Shown here piece by piece: positions 34,442 through 42,843 of a stretch of 61,636 bases of DNA. This stretch comes from Neobacillus rhizosphaerae (GTDB lineage: Bacteria; Bacillota; Bacilli; Bacillales; Cytobacillaceae). Below the pieces are notes generated by a model, which ran no database searches, was not told where the DNA came from, and worked only from the letters and a program-made list of their open reading frames with translations. Location of the stretch: contig NZ_CALBWS010000033.1 in assembly GCF_937468385.1 (NCBI RefSeq), forward strand, positions 1 to 61,636, given 5' to 3'. The first letter of the stretch is position 1. Every line of letters begins with the position of its first letter. Both the position numbers and the translations under genes were made by a program.

Positions 34442-36355
34442 TTATTGACTGAAGGCGTTGCTGCCTCCGACAATTGGCAATATTATTTCGCTGCGGGTTG
34501 GTGTTACCGTAATTTTTGTACCAGCTTTAGTACGAATGGTATAGTCGTAATCACTTGCGATGAGAACAACACCAATACGGTGCCCCTCCTTAAATACATA
34601 GTCTTTAGGCTGCATGTCCCATTCGAAGGTGTAGTCTCTGCCTGGAACAAGTGATTCGGAACGACCTGCCGAATGAAGATTTTGCGGGTCTACCCAACCG
34701 CGCGATACAATTACTGGGTTGGAACTGCTGTAGTCAACCAAAATTGCTGTTAAGTTTGCAACAGGACGGTCGATACTTGCACGGATATTTACTTTAGGCG
34801 TACCGCTTAACCGAACTTCCCCAGTTAAGTTCGGGGTGAGATAAGCTAATCGGTTTGAAGAAATTAACTCCGGATTCGCTATCAGTGTATTGGCCTTCTT
34901 CAGTGGATCATCAATAACTGTTTGCGTATTATGCGGCTTATTAGGAACAGGATTCAGCTGCAGTGCCCCTAAATCATTTCCAGTGCCTGTTAAATGAAGC
35001 CTAGTAGCTACCGTTCCTGGTGCAGGCCAGTTGGCTTCCTTGCTCCAAGTTTTGTCCTCACGCTGAATATCAACAGCAGGCTCATTCATTATTCCGTTTT
35101 CAATTCCGTACAGATAAAAGTCAAACCATTTATTTTGTGTTTGTGGCCAGTTATTCCCAGAAGGACTTGAATGGCCTCCCTGATGCAGCCACAATTTACG
35201 AGGGACATTATTTTCTCCTAATGCTTCCCACCACTGGGCAAATTGTTTTGTCTTAACATTCCAATCATTAAGCCCATGAACGACAAGAACACTAGCCTTC
35301 ACTTTTTTGGCATCCTTAACATAATCCCGGTCGGCCCAGAACTCGCTGTAGTCACCAGTTTCTCTGTCTTGGGCAGCTTTCAGCTCTGCAATGACATCTT
35401 TACAAACTTGAGGATTGTTTCGCGTTAACACGGCTTCAGCCATATTATCTGTGTCTTCACCTTGATAGCCCCCAGGAGCAATAACAGCACCGTTTGCACG
35501 ATAATAGTCGTACCAGCTGCTGATTGCGGCAACTGGAATAATCGTTTTCAATCCATCTACACCGGTGGCCGCAACAGCATTTGGCAATGTCCCGTTGTAG
35601 GAGGTACCTGTCATACCCACATTCCCCGTTGACCAATCAGCAGAAACTTCTTTTCCATCTCCGGTAAATGCCTTAGCCCGGCCGTTCAACCAATCAATAA
35701 CAGCTTTTGTACCAAGAATTTCTCGATCGTCCCCTGTTGTCGGACACCCTTCTGATTTGCCTGTCCCAATACTCTCCGCAAGAATAACACCATAGCCACG
35801 CGGAACATAGTAATTCCCTAAAGAGCCAAGATTGGCAGCTTGTCCTTCCGCAAGTGCAAATGGCTTACCGCCACGTCCGTTCCCATTGCCTGGGTGCATA
35901 ACTGGAATTAAGTCAACATCGACATTAAAGACAGGGACATCTAGAATGCCTGAGCGATAAGGACTCATCTCATAGATGACAGGAACTTTAATCCCCGGCT
36001 CGGTTTTAGGACGGTATACTTTAATGGAGACTCGGTCACGTTTACCGTCTCTGTCGCTATCTATCTCTGTCTCAACAAACAAGTTTTCAATAATTGCTTC
36101 ATCGGTAGAGTAGATTGGTTTTGTCATTCCATTCTCTAGTTCAATTTTTGTTGTCTCTGATGCTGTTTCTGGAATCAATCCATTCAGTGGGATTCCATTC
36201 CACTCTAAAAGTCCCCCCTTGGTGTTTGACGCCAATGCAGTTGTCACTGTTTGATTTTGCCTAGTTTCTGCTTTTACTGTCCAAGCATCTACTCCTGCTA
36301 CTAACGAAAGAGAAAGAACAGAGCACAAACTGACGTTCAAGATTTTTTTCCTCAA
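34442..36355 (-). CDS. Secreted S15/CocE-type peptidase (Xaa-Pro dipeptidyl-peptidase-like)
   Basis: 637 residues with an N-terminal signal peptide (MRKKILNVSLCSVLSLSLVAG, cleavage near AWTVKA-ET). Alpha/beta hydrolase domain with nucleophile Ser252 in GMTGTSYNG, acid in VHGLNDWNV and His in LHQGGHSSP; a C-terminal galactose-binding-like beta domain (PrePL X-Pro C) with TPNLTGEVRLSGTPKVNIRASIDRP. It likely cuts dipeptides from proline-containing peptides outside the cell. Start is TTG behind GGGGGA. A terminator-like hairpin lies in its leader. Confidence 0.9.
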   Translation of the reverse strand: MRKKILNVSLCSVLSLSLVAGVDAWTVKAETRQNQTVTTALASNTKGGLLEWNGIPLNGLIPETASETTKIELENGMTKPIYSTDEAIIENLFVETEIDSDRDGKRDRVSIKVYRPKTEPGIKVPVIYEMSPYRSGILDVPVFNVDVDLIPVMHPGNGNGRGGKPFALAEGQAANLGSLGNYYVPRGYGVILAESIGTGKSEGCPTTGDDREILGTKAVIDWLNGRAKAFTGDGKEVSADWSTGNVGMTGTSYNGTLPNAVAATGVDGLKTIIPVAAISSWYDYYRANGAVIAPGGYQGEDTDNMAEAVLTRNNPQVCKDVIAELKAAQDRETGDYSEFWADRDYVKDAKKVKASVLVVHGLNDWNVKTKQFAQWWEALGENNVPRKLWLHQGGHSSPSGNNWPQTQNKWFDFYLYGIENGIMNEPAVDIQREDKTWSKEANWPAPGTVATRLHLTGTGNDLGALQLNPVPNKPHNTQTVIDDPLKKANTLIANPELISSNRLAYLTPNLTGEVRLSGTPKVNIRASIDRPVANLTAILVDYSSSNPVIVSRGWVDPQNLHSAGRSESLVPGRDYTFEWDMQPKDYVFKEGHRIGVVLIASDYDYTIRTKAGTKITVTPTRSEIILPIVGGSNAFSQ

Positions 36356-36491
36356 TACTTTTCCCCCTTAGACATGTTTTTAGGCGGTTATCACCATTTT
36401 CTATTATATAAGTGAATATTCTAAATTTTTGTTAAACAATGTCGAAAAATTAAAAAAGGGAAAAAGTACTATCTTTTTTACAAGGTAAACC

Positions 36492-36531
36492 GCAAAAAGT
36501 CCTGCTTTTCAATTCGCGAAAAGCAGGACTT
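36492..36531 (-). terminator. Hairpin with T run in the S15 peptidase leader (possible attenuator)
   Basis: Read leftward: AAGTCCTGCTTTTC, loop, GAAAAGCAGGACTT and TTT. A 14-bp perfect stem. No leftward gene ends here; it lies 137 bases upstream of the peptidase start, so it would stop transcription before the gene. Confidence 0.6.
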
Positions 36532-36594
36532 AAATCACGCTAGATCATCATTTTTGTAATTAGTCAGAATTTTTACTAAAATCCATAAAACTCC

Positions 36595-36648
36595 TTGACA
36601 GTTCCATTATGCTTCGTTATTATTTATTCCAATAAAATACATCGGGAT
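36595..36648 (+). promoter_or_regulatory. Promoter of the acyl-CoA dehydrogenase gene with adjacent inverted repeat
   Basis: TTGACA (36595-36600), 17-base spacer, TATTAT (36618-36623). Right behind the -10 lies ATTCCAAT...ATCGGGAT (36626-36648), an imperfect inverted repeat of the ATTCC...GGAAT kind seen at sulfur-regulated (CymR) genes. The CymR link is only a suggestion. Confidence 0.6.
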
Positions 36649-36697
36649 TATCAAATTAACATCGATAATAAACTAGCAGGACACTAGGAGGGAAAAC

Positions 36698-37873
36698 GTG
36701 CTGAACCTATTCGTCAAAACAGAAATTCAAAAGACATGGTTACAAAGATTGCGTGAGCATGAACGGAAATTTAAAAATAATGCAGCAGAAATTGATGAAT
36801 TTGCGCTCTTTCCAGAAGAAAATATTCAGGATTTAGTTCGGATGGGCTATACAAGTATTACCCTTCCAGCTACTTATGGCGGGGAAGGATTAACAGTTTA
36901 TGATATGGTCCTCTTTCAAGAAACACTGGCTAGTTTTGATGGATCTACAGCACTTTCCATTGGCTGGAATCTCGGGGTAATCGGGGAGATTTTTGAAAAA
37001 AAACTTTGGAATGATGATCAATTGAAGTTTTTTGCAAAGGAAGTTCTTAATGGAGCCTTAGTGAATCGAGCCGTAAGTGAAGCCCAAACAGGGAGTCCCA
37101 CTCGGGGCGGACGCCCTGGAACGACTGCGATCAAAAAAGAGGGTGTTTGGGTCATAACCGGGCGGAAAACTTTTACAACCATGTCACCAGTATTAACTTA
37201 TTTTCTAACATCTGCCTGGATTGAAGAAAAGCAAAAGGTTGGATTCTTTCTCCTGCACAAAGATTTAGAAGGACTAACCATTGATGAGACATGGGATGTC
37301 ATTGCCATGAGGGGTACAGGAAGCCATGATCTCGTTCTTCAAAATGTAAGGGTGGATGATGCGAAATTGGTGGAACTTCCAGAAATGCCAAGTGGCGGCC
37401 CAATAAATGGGTGGAACCTTCATATTCCGGCTTGTTATCTTGGGATAGCACAAGCAGCACGTGATTACGCTGTCCATTTTGCCAATCATCATGCTCCAAA
37501 TAGTCTAGACGGACCGATTAGCCAATTACCCAATGTTCAACAACTGCTAGGTGAAATTGATTTAGAATTAATTAGAGCCAGGCATCTTATTTATAGCGTT
37601 GCAGCAGCTTATGATGATGCATCACGAAGAGGTTATCTTGTAAATGAAATTGGAGTTGTTAAGCATGCGATTACTAATTCGGCCATTACGATTGTCGATA
37701 AAGCCATGAGAATCGTTGGGGCAAAAAGTCTTCAACGCAGTAATCCATTGCAACGGTACTATCGCGACGTAAGAGCGGGTCTACACAATCCACCCATGGA
37801 TGATATGACGATAAAAAAATTAGCACTTTCGGCAATTGATCAAGCTAAAATTAAATCAGCAAAGAAAGATTAG
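36698..37873 (+). CDS. Acyl-CoA dehydrogenase / DszC-like flavoprotein
   Basis: 391 residues, acyl-CoA dehydrogenase fold: N-terminal helices, LPATYGGEGLTVYDMVLFQETLA, VNRAVSEAQTGSPTRGGRPGTTA (middle beta domain), RGTGSHDLVLQNVRV and C-terminal MRIVGAKSLQRSNPLQRYYRDVRAGLHNPPMDD. The last block resembles the monooxygenase-like branch (DszC/SfnC, B. subtilis YdbM) as much as fatty-acid enzymes, so it may act in sulfonate or sulfide use. GTG start with AGGAGG at seven bases. Single gene behind a strong promoter. Confidence 0.85.
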   Translation: MLNLFVKTEIQKTWLQRLREHERKFKNNAAEIDEFALFPEENIQDLVRMGYTSITLPATYGGEGLTVYDMVLFQETLASFDGSTALSIGWNLGVIGEIFEKKLWNDDQLKFFAKEVLNGALVNRAVSEAQTGSPTRGGRPGTTAIKKEGVWVITGRKTFTTMSPVLTYFLTSAWIEEKQKVGFFLLHKDLEGLTIDETWDVIAMRGTGSHDLVLQNVRVDDAKLVELPEMPSGGPINGWNLHIPACYLGIAQAARDYAVHFANHHAPNSLDGPISQLPNVQQLLGEIDLELIRARHLIYSVAAAYDDASRRGYLVNEIGVVKHAITNSAITIVDKAMRIVGAKSLQRSNPLQRYYRDVRAGLHNPPMDDMTIKKLALSAIDQAKIKSAKKD

Positions 37874-37924
37874 AGTTGGAATTCTCCTGTTTCTACTTCA
37901 TAATCATTCTGAGAATTAACATTA

Positions 37925-37954
37925 AAAAGTATGACCCCCGGTGCCGGGGGTCAT
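37925..37954 (-). terminator. Terminator of the FtsZ-like gene
   Basis: Read leftward: ATGACCCCCG, GCAC loop, CGGGGGTCAT and ACTTTTT. Ten-bp GC-rich stem, 14 bases after the stop at 37968. Confidence 0.92.
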
Positions 37955-37967
37955 TCCTTTAGATCCT

Positions 37968-39077
37968 TTACCTTTGGTACTTAGATAACTTGGATGATAC
38001 TGATCCCGTCTGTCTTTGAGGTGTTTTAGCTTTTAGGTTGGAAGCCCATGAAATTCGGGACTCATACTTTTGGGTTTGTTCCTTGTTGACGAGGCTTTGT
38101 AAACGATCTTTGTTCTTCTCAAGCGATTCCTCAAGAGCCAGCAAGCGACGGGTAGGAAATGGCATCCCCGCTAGAATGGTGGTTATAGTAGGGTCAGATT
38201 CGGAGATATAGGTTCCCTCAAACAATTCCAAAGGTTCTCCAACCCTTTCGAAAATCGATGGAACATTAATTAACTTAGCCATTTTCTCTGGCCCTTCATA
38301 GATTAAACCTGCACGAATGACACCTGTTGATTCAACAGGACAAAATATCGAGTTTGCCCATGATTGTTGAATTTTACTTGATACTTCTGAGGTAGTCTTT
38401 ACATCTGTTATCGTGGCTGAAGATATTAAGGTTACTCCTCTTGTACCCAGTATATTCATCAGATCCGTTTCATCAAAATTTCCGTAAAAAGAACTCTTTT
38501 TTGTTACTTGCAGCACAGTATGAATGGCTTCCATTACTTGATGATTAGATGAAAGATAAATCTGATGCTTACTGGATTGAGGGTTTAACTTACGCATTTG
38601 ATCATTGTCCACAAGAAACAAAGACGAGAGTGAGTCAATCTTGGAAATCTCTTCGATGCATTCAGTCGCATTGATTCGGTTACCGGCAATTACGTTTCGA
38701 TCAGGCACGATCGCAATGGCACCAATGTTGACACCTGGAAGTTGGTCTAATAACAGATCAATTAATAATGGGCTCATACCAGATCCAGTACCACCGTCGG
38801 TAGAAAAAGCCACAAATAAAAGCTTTATGTTCTTAAAGGACCGCTGCACAAAGTCAATTATTTCTCGATAGTTTTCATTAACCGCTCTTAATCCTATTGA
38901 TCGATCTTGCCCAGCACCATTAAACCCAGGGACAAAATACTTTCTATCCACCCTCGTGTTCACTAAGCCATCACGTTGGTTAGTATTGATAAGCGCTGTT
39001 TGAAAGCCCATGGTTGAAGCTATCTCAGCTATATTACCGCCTGCTTGGCCTACTCCCAAGATTCCAATCGAGTTCAT
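37968..39077 (-). CDS. Orphan FtsZ/tubulin-family GTPase (TubZ/RepX-like)
   Basis: 369 residues. GTP-binding blocks of the FtsZ/tubulin fold in order: T1 ILGVGQAGGNIA (residues 6-18), T3-like PGFNGAGQDRS (50-60), T4 signature DGGTGSGMSP (94-103, compare GGGTGTG), VPDR...AGNRINA (124-136), and the T7 catalytic loop NFDETD (200-205), the N-x-D-x-x-D of FtsZ that completes GTP hydrolysis between subunits. Next comes an FtsZ-like second domain (ILGTRGVTLISSATI) and a basic, probably disordered tail with KLSKYQR. This predicts a GTP-driven filament former. It is not the cell-division FtsZ: sequence and length differ and no ftsA or dcw genes are near. No TubR-like partner is visible. ATG 39077 follows AGGAGG at seven bases. 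Confidence 0.85.
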   Translation of the reverse strand: MNSIGILGVGQAGGNIAEIASTMGFQTALINTNQRDGLVNTRVDRKYFVPGFNGAGQDRSIGLRAVNENYREIIDFVQRSFKNIKLLFVAFSTDGGTGSGMSPLLIDLLLDQLPGVNIGAIAIVPDRNVIAGNRINATECIEEISKIDSLSSLFLVDNDQMRKLNPQSSKHQIYLSSNHQVMEAIHTVLQVTKKSSFYGNFDETDLMNILGTRGVTLISSATITDVKTTSEVSSKIQQSWANSIFCPVESTGVIRAGLIYEGPEKMAKLINVPSIFERVGEPLELFEGTYISESDPTITTILAGMPFPTRRLLALEESLEKNKDRLQSLVNKEQTQKYESRISWASNLKAKTPQRQTGSVSSKLSKYQR

Positions 39078-39330
39078 CAAATCGCCTCCTTATTTAATAT
39101 GATAATACTCATGTTTTATGAATTTAGACGTTTTCATTTTAGAAAAATAAAATTGTTTATGCAGAATGCTTCTGTTCCCCTACCGATTTCACGCGATGCG
39201 GGACTCGGTCGGCTACCTTGTTTTTCACTATGATTGGGTGAGAATAGAGAGGAATATACATAATATGATGAAATATAAAATACAAAAAATCGATTTGTCC
39301 CCCTCCGCTTTGGCTAAAATGGGAACGAAA
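39078..39330. other. Spacer without recognised gene
   Basis: AT-rich upstream region of the FtsZ-like gene. Leftward TATTAT near 39095 may be a -10 box. A rightward 68-codon frame at 39166 ends inside the terminator and lacks coding features. Confidence 0.4.
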
Positions 39331-39379
39331 AAAAATCACCCTAGCTCCCGATATTGGATAGAGCTAGGGTGATTTTTTT
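39331..39379. terminator. Bidirectional terminator after the MFS gene
   Basis: ATCACCCTAGCTC, 13-base loop, GAGCTAGGGTGAT with T runs on both sides. It lies 25 bases after the stop at 39404. Confidence 0.9.
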
Positions 39380-39403
39380 GGAAAAATAAGCAGCAAAGCA
39401 AAA

Positions 39404-40573
39404 TCAAACTGATTGTTTCACTTTGCGCGTCTGGGTACTATATATTTGATAAAGCAACAAAGCAAAAATGGATAGGATTGCTCCAGAAATGTACGGTAAA
39501 CCAATTGAAATTGAAAATAGCCATCCACCTAATGGAGGACCAATAATTCTACCGAATGAATCAAAGGAAGAAAGCAAGCCTGTCACACTGCCATGCCCTG
39601 TACTAGAATTTTTGGTCAAAAGGGCTGATATCGCTGGACGAATCATTCCATTTCCTAAACCAAAAATCGTTAAGAAGACTGCCGAGGTCCAAAAACTATT
39701 AGCAAATAGGATTAAAACAAAGCCAATAGCCGACACGAAAACCCCTATTCGGATGACAGTGCCTTCCCCAAATCTCTTTGTCATTGGACCAACTAATCCA
39801 CCTTGAACGATGGCGCCGCCAAATCCCATAATCATAAAGATATAGCCTAATTGTACCGTGTCAATCGTTGCCTTTTTAGCTGCAAAATAGGCGAAGGTCG
39901 CTTCGAGCCCGGCCATTGAAAGGGTGACAATCAATTGTAAAATAAAGATGATCGTAGTCGGACCTTTGAAAGCTTTCCACATTGATTCTTTATTTTCCGT
40001 ATGTTGGCTTCTTTTTTCTAACGAAAGTGATTCTTTCAATAGGATCATGACTAAGACTAAAGTAATGACAGATGAAATCCCCGCAATATAAAAAGGAACA
40101 TTTAAACTTATTTTCGAGAAAATGCCGCCAATGGCTGGACCAAAAACAAAGCCAAGTCCGGTAGCGGCTCCGATAATTCCCATTCCTTTTCCACGTTCTT
40201 CTGGAGTCGTGATATCAGCTACATAGGCCATTGTAGTTGGCATATTGGCTGAGGATAAAATCCCACCAACAATCCTTGCTACGAATAAAACCCATAAAGA
40301 ATTTGCCATGGCCATGATAAAAAAGGAAAGCGCTAAGCCAGCAATTCCAATCATCATTACAGGTTTTCGACCGATACGGTCAGAAATACGCCCCCACATT
40401 GGCGCAAAGAACAATTGCATTAATGAATAGACAGCCATTAACAGACCAAGCTCTGTGGGATTGCCACCAACCTTTTCAGCTAAAAACGGAAGAACCGGAA
40501 TAATAATACCAAAGCCAACCATCACTAAAAACATCACTAAAAATAAAATAGGTAGAACTTTTTTTGTCTCCAT
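39404..40573 (-). CDS. MFS efflux transporter, TetA/DHA1 type
   Basis: 389 residues with twelve segments; MVGFGIIIPVLPFLAEKVGG, MWGRISDRIGRKPVMMIG (A-motif DRIGRK), ARIVGGILSSANMPTTMAYVAD and GAATGLGFVFGPAIGG (motif C, gxxxGPxxGG) mark an antiporter of the 12-helix drug/tetracycline group. The actual drug is unknown. Start at ATG 40573 (METKKV) behind AGAGGGGA; the longer frame to 40630 has no binding site. Confidence 0.87.
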   Translation of the reverse strand: METKKVLPILFLVMFLVMVGFGIIIPVLPFLAEKVGGNPTELGLLMAVYSLMQLFFAPMWGRISDRIGRKPVMMIGIAGLALSFFIMAMANSLWVLFVARIVGGILSSANMPTTMAYVADITTPEERGKGMGIIGAATGLGFVFGPAIGGIFSKISLNVPFYIAGISSVITLVLVMILLKESLSLEKRSQHTENKESMWKAFKGPTTIIFILQLIVTLSMAGLEATFAYFAAKKATIDTVQLGYIFMIMGFGGAIVQGGLVGPMTKRFGEGTVIRIGVFVSAIGFVLILFANSFWTSAVFLTIFGLGNGMIRPAISALLTKNSSTGHGSVTGLLSSFDSFGRIIGPPLGGWLFSISIGLPYISGAILSIFALLLYQIYSTQTRKVKQSV

Positions 40574-40858
40574 GATTTTTTCCCCTCTTATCATTCCGAG
40601 TAGTGGATCAAGTACTTTCTTGTAGAGCACGGGATTTGTTGTTGCAGGATAAAATCAATCCATATTCTTGTAATCCGATTCCTGATTATTCTTCAGACGA
40701 CAATCCAGCAAGTTTCTTATCTTTAATAAGAATATCTCTTTCATATGCTCGAAGCAATGCTCCATGTATCGAAAGTGTATCAGAAATACTAGCAATTAGT
40801 CAAACGTGACTAATCAACAAAAAAATAATTAATCACCTGTAATAATAAACAGTTAAAA

Positions 40859-40901
40859 GGTGTCAGGCACCACAAAAAGACATTTGTCCACGACTGGTGC
40901 A
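40859..40901. repeat. Dispersed palindromic repeat, family 1, copy E (right arm cut)
   Basis: GGTGTCAGGCACC, core GACATTTGTCC, then only GGTGCA of the right arm. The truncation looks like a deletion junction with the unrelated AT-rich sequence that follows. Confidence 0.8.
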
Positions 40902-40913
40902 CACTTGAATTTC

Positions 40914-40929
40914 AATAATAATTATTATT
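40914..40929. promoter_or_regulatory. 16-bp palindrome upstream of fetAB
   Basis: AATAATAATTATTATT is a perfect palindrome. It is AT-rich like Fur/PerR boxes but has an even centre rather than 7-1-7, so it is not claimed as one. Confidence 0.35.
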
Positions 40930-40991
40930 CTTTTGATACGGCTATATTATACGAGTATCCTAATTATTTGAGATTAAGTGTGAATTTAATT

Positions 40992-41053
40992 CTCAATTAA
41001 TATATGTATTTCTCAATCTAAATTGACAGTACTTTTCCCTTACAGTAGAATCA
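40992..41053 (+). promoter_or_regulatory. fetAB promoter with two upstream direct repeats
   Basis: TTGACA (41025-41030), 17-base spacer, TAGAAT (41048-41053). Directly upstream lie TTCTCAATTAA (40992) and TTCTCAATCTAA (41012), 20 bp apart on the same face of the helix, as expected for an activator site. Confidence 0.65.
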
Positions 41054-41172
41054 ACATTGTATTAATAGATGCAGTTATTTCCTCAGCTACAATCGGTAGA
41101 ATATAAATTAAACAGAGCAGAACACGGCGATTGTGTTGCTTTATTTCCTATACCTATAAGGAAGTGTATCGG

Positions 41173-41904
41173 ATGATAACAGACTATAAGCCAGCAGTGA
41201 ATTTTAACCATATCAATTATTCAGTTGATGGGATACATATTTTAAAAAATATAACGGAATCTTTTCCTGAAGGCAAAATCACTACGTTAGTCGGTCCTTC
41301 AGGAGCGGGAAAGACGACCTTGCTCAAATTATGTAATGGACTGCTATCGCCTGATTCGGGAGAGATTTATATTAAAGGCAAAAGCATCAGTAGCTATGAA
41401 CCGGTGGAATTGCGCCAGCTTGTCGGGATCACGCTTCAAAGTGCACCAATGATCAATGGCAGCGTCCTGAAAAATCTAGCATTGCCATTGGAGCTGCAAG
41501 GACGGGAATTAATTGAAAAAGATGCAAAGAATTTATTACATGATGTGGGATTGGAAGAGGAATTTTTGCATCGACCAATCAAGGATTTGTCAGGTGGGCA
41601 GCGCCAAAAAGTATCGATTGCGCGCACACTCGTTAACCGTCCCCAGATATTATTGCTCGATGAAATCACTTCTTCACTTGACCGGATCTCACAGCAGGAA
41701 ATCGAAGAACTCATTGTAAAAATCAACCAAAAGTATAAAACCACGATTATTTGGATTACACATAATTTACAGCAGGCAATGACGGTCGGAAACTATACTT
41801 GGGTCATGATGAAGGGAGAAGTCATTGAAACCGGAACAAGCGACTTGCTTCATTCACCTGTTAATGAAAAAGTGAGGCACTTTCTAAAGGGGGAAGTGAA
41901 ATGA
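41173..41904 (+). CDS. fetA: ABC transporter ATP-binding protein, FetA-like (iron export)
   Basis: 243 residues: Walker A GPSGAGKTT, Q-loop ITLQSAP, signature LSGGQRQKVSIARTL, Walker B ILLLDEITSSLD, H-loop WITHN. Coupled by a four-base overlap to a UPF0014 permease, the arrangement of E. coli FetAB (YbbL-YbbM), which exports iron. The role in iron is by family; no metal-binding feature is visible. The frame begins at 41131, but ATG 41173 has AAGGAAG at eight bases. Confidence 0.88.
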   Translation: MITDYKPAVNFNHINYSVDGIHILKNITESFPEGKITTLVGPSGAGKTTLLKLCNGLLSPDSGEIYIKGKSISSYEPVELRQLVGITLQSAPMINGSVLKNLALPLELQGRELIEKDAKNLLHDVGLEEEFLHRPIKDLSGGQRQKVSIARTLVNRPQILLLDEITSSLDRISQQEIEELIVKINQKYKTTIIWITHNLQQAMTVGNYTWVMMKGEVIETGTSDLLHSPVNEKVRHFLKGEVK

Positions 41905-42653
41905 GTTATGTCCATTTATCGATCGCACTTATTTTCGTCATCCTTCCGATCATTTTATCGAAAACGCTTAACTTAGGGCTGGAAAGAGACACCATGATTG
42001 CAGTGGTCCGTTCAATCGTTCAATTGTTGGCCGTCGGCTATATTCTTAAATTTGTGTTCGATTCCGAAAATATGATTTATATTTTACTGATGGTGACGGT
42101 CATGATTGCTGCAGCCACACAAAATGCCCAAAAAAAAGGAGTATCAATTCAAGGCATCACATGGAAAGTGACGGTCACCTTAGTCGTGATTGAAGTGCTG
42201 ACACAAAGTATTTTACTTGGATTCAAGATCACTCCTCCAACGGCCCAATACATCATCCCGATTAGCGGCATGGTAATCGGAAACTCGATGGTGCTCGCTA
42301 TTCTCTTCCTCAACAGATTCACGGCAGAAGTAGAAACGCACCAAGATGTGACCGAACTCATCCTGTCACTCGGCGGAACACCAAAACAAGCCATACACAC
42401 TCAACTCATCACTGCTATAAAATCGAGCATGATTCCAACCATCGAAAGCCAGAAAACAATCGGTCTCGTCCAGCTGCCGGGAATGATGAGTGGCCAAATC
42501 ATTGCAGGAGCCGACCCTATGCAAGCGGTGCAATTTCAATTACTCATCCTTTTCCTATTATTAACGACCGCATCCGTCACAAGCGCTATGCTTGGATATT
42601 TATCGTACCCAAGTCTGTTCAACCATCGGATGCAGCTGTTGAGGGGGAAGTAG
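41901..42653 (+). CDS. fetB: UPF0014 family ABC permease, FetB-like
   Basis: 250 residues, about seven membrane segments; ALIFVILPIILSKTLNLGLERDTMIAVVRSIVQLLAVGYILK, GMVIGNSMVLAILFLNRF, SLGGTPKQAI and TIGLVQLPGMMSGQIIAGADPMQAVQFQ are the YbbM/FetB signatures. It forms the membrane channel with FetA. Confidence 0.92.
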   Translation: MSYVHLSIALIFVILPIILSKTLNLGLERDTMIAVVRSIVQLLAVGYILKFVFDSENMIYILLMVTVMIAAATQNAQKKGVSIQGITWKVTVTLVVIEVLTQSILLGFKITPPTAQYIIPISGMVIGNSMVLAILFLNRFTAEVETHQDVTELILSLGGTPKQAIHTQLITAIKSSMIPTIESQKTIGLVQLPGMMSGQIIAGADPMQAVQFQLLILFLLLTTASVTSAMLGYLSYPSLFNHRMQLLRGK

Positions 42654-42780
42654 AGATTTGGCGGTCAGCCCCCTACTCAGCTAAAGTGAAATGAAGTAAA
42701 GTGTGCAATCAAGATGTTGTCGGGTTGAAACCCTGGTTCTCCCACAAGGTTCATGTCATTGTTCTCTTCCCTTTTCCCAC

Positions 42781-42829
42781 AAAAAAAAGGCAGGCAACCC
42801 ATTGAAAGCAATGTTTTGCCTGTCTTTTT
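42781..42829. terminator. Bidirectional terminator
   Basis: GGCAGGCAA (42789-42797) and TTGCCTGTC (42816-42824) pair; leftward it is followed by eight T, rightward by TTTTTG. It closes the ABC importer operon and perhaps fetAB. Confidence 0.85.
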
Positions 42830-42843
42830 GAATGTTACCATGA

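Noticed and set aside
37968..39077. The housekeeping cell-division FtsZ
   Set aside because: The sequence differs at T1 and T4, lacks the usual C-terminal conserved peptide, and is not in a dcw cluster.
39166..39372. Rightward 68-codon frame before the MFS gene
   Set aside because: It ends within a terminator, has no ribosome binding site and no recognisable protein features.
40914..40929. Fur or PerR box upstream of fetAB
   Set aside because: The palindrome has an even centre and lacks the 7-1-7 spacing of these boxes.
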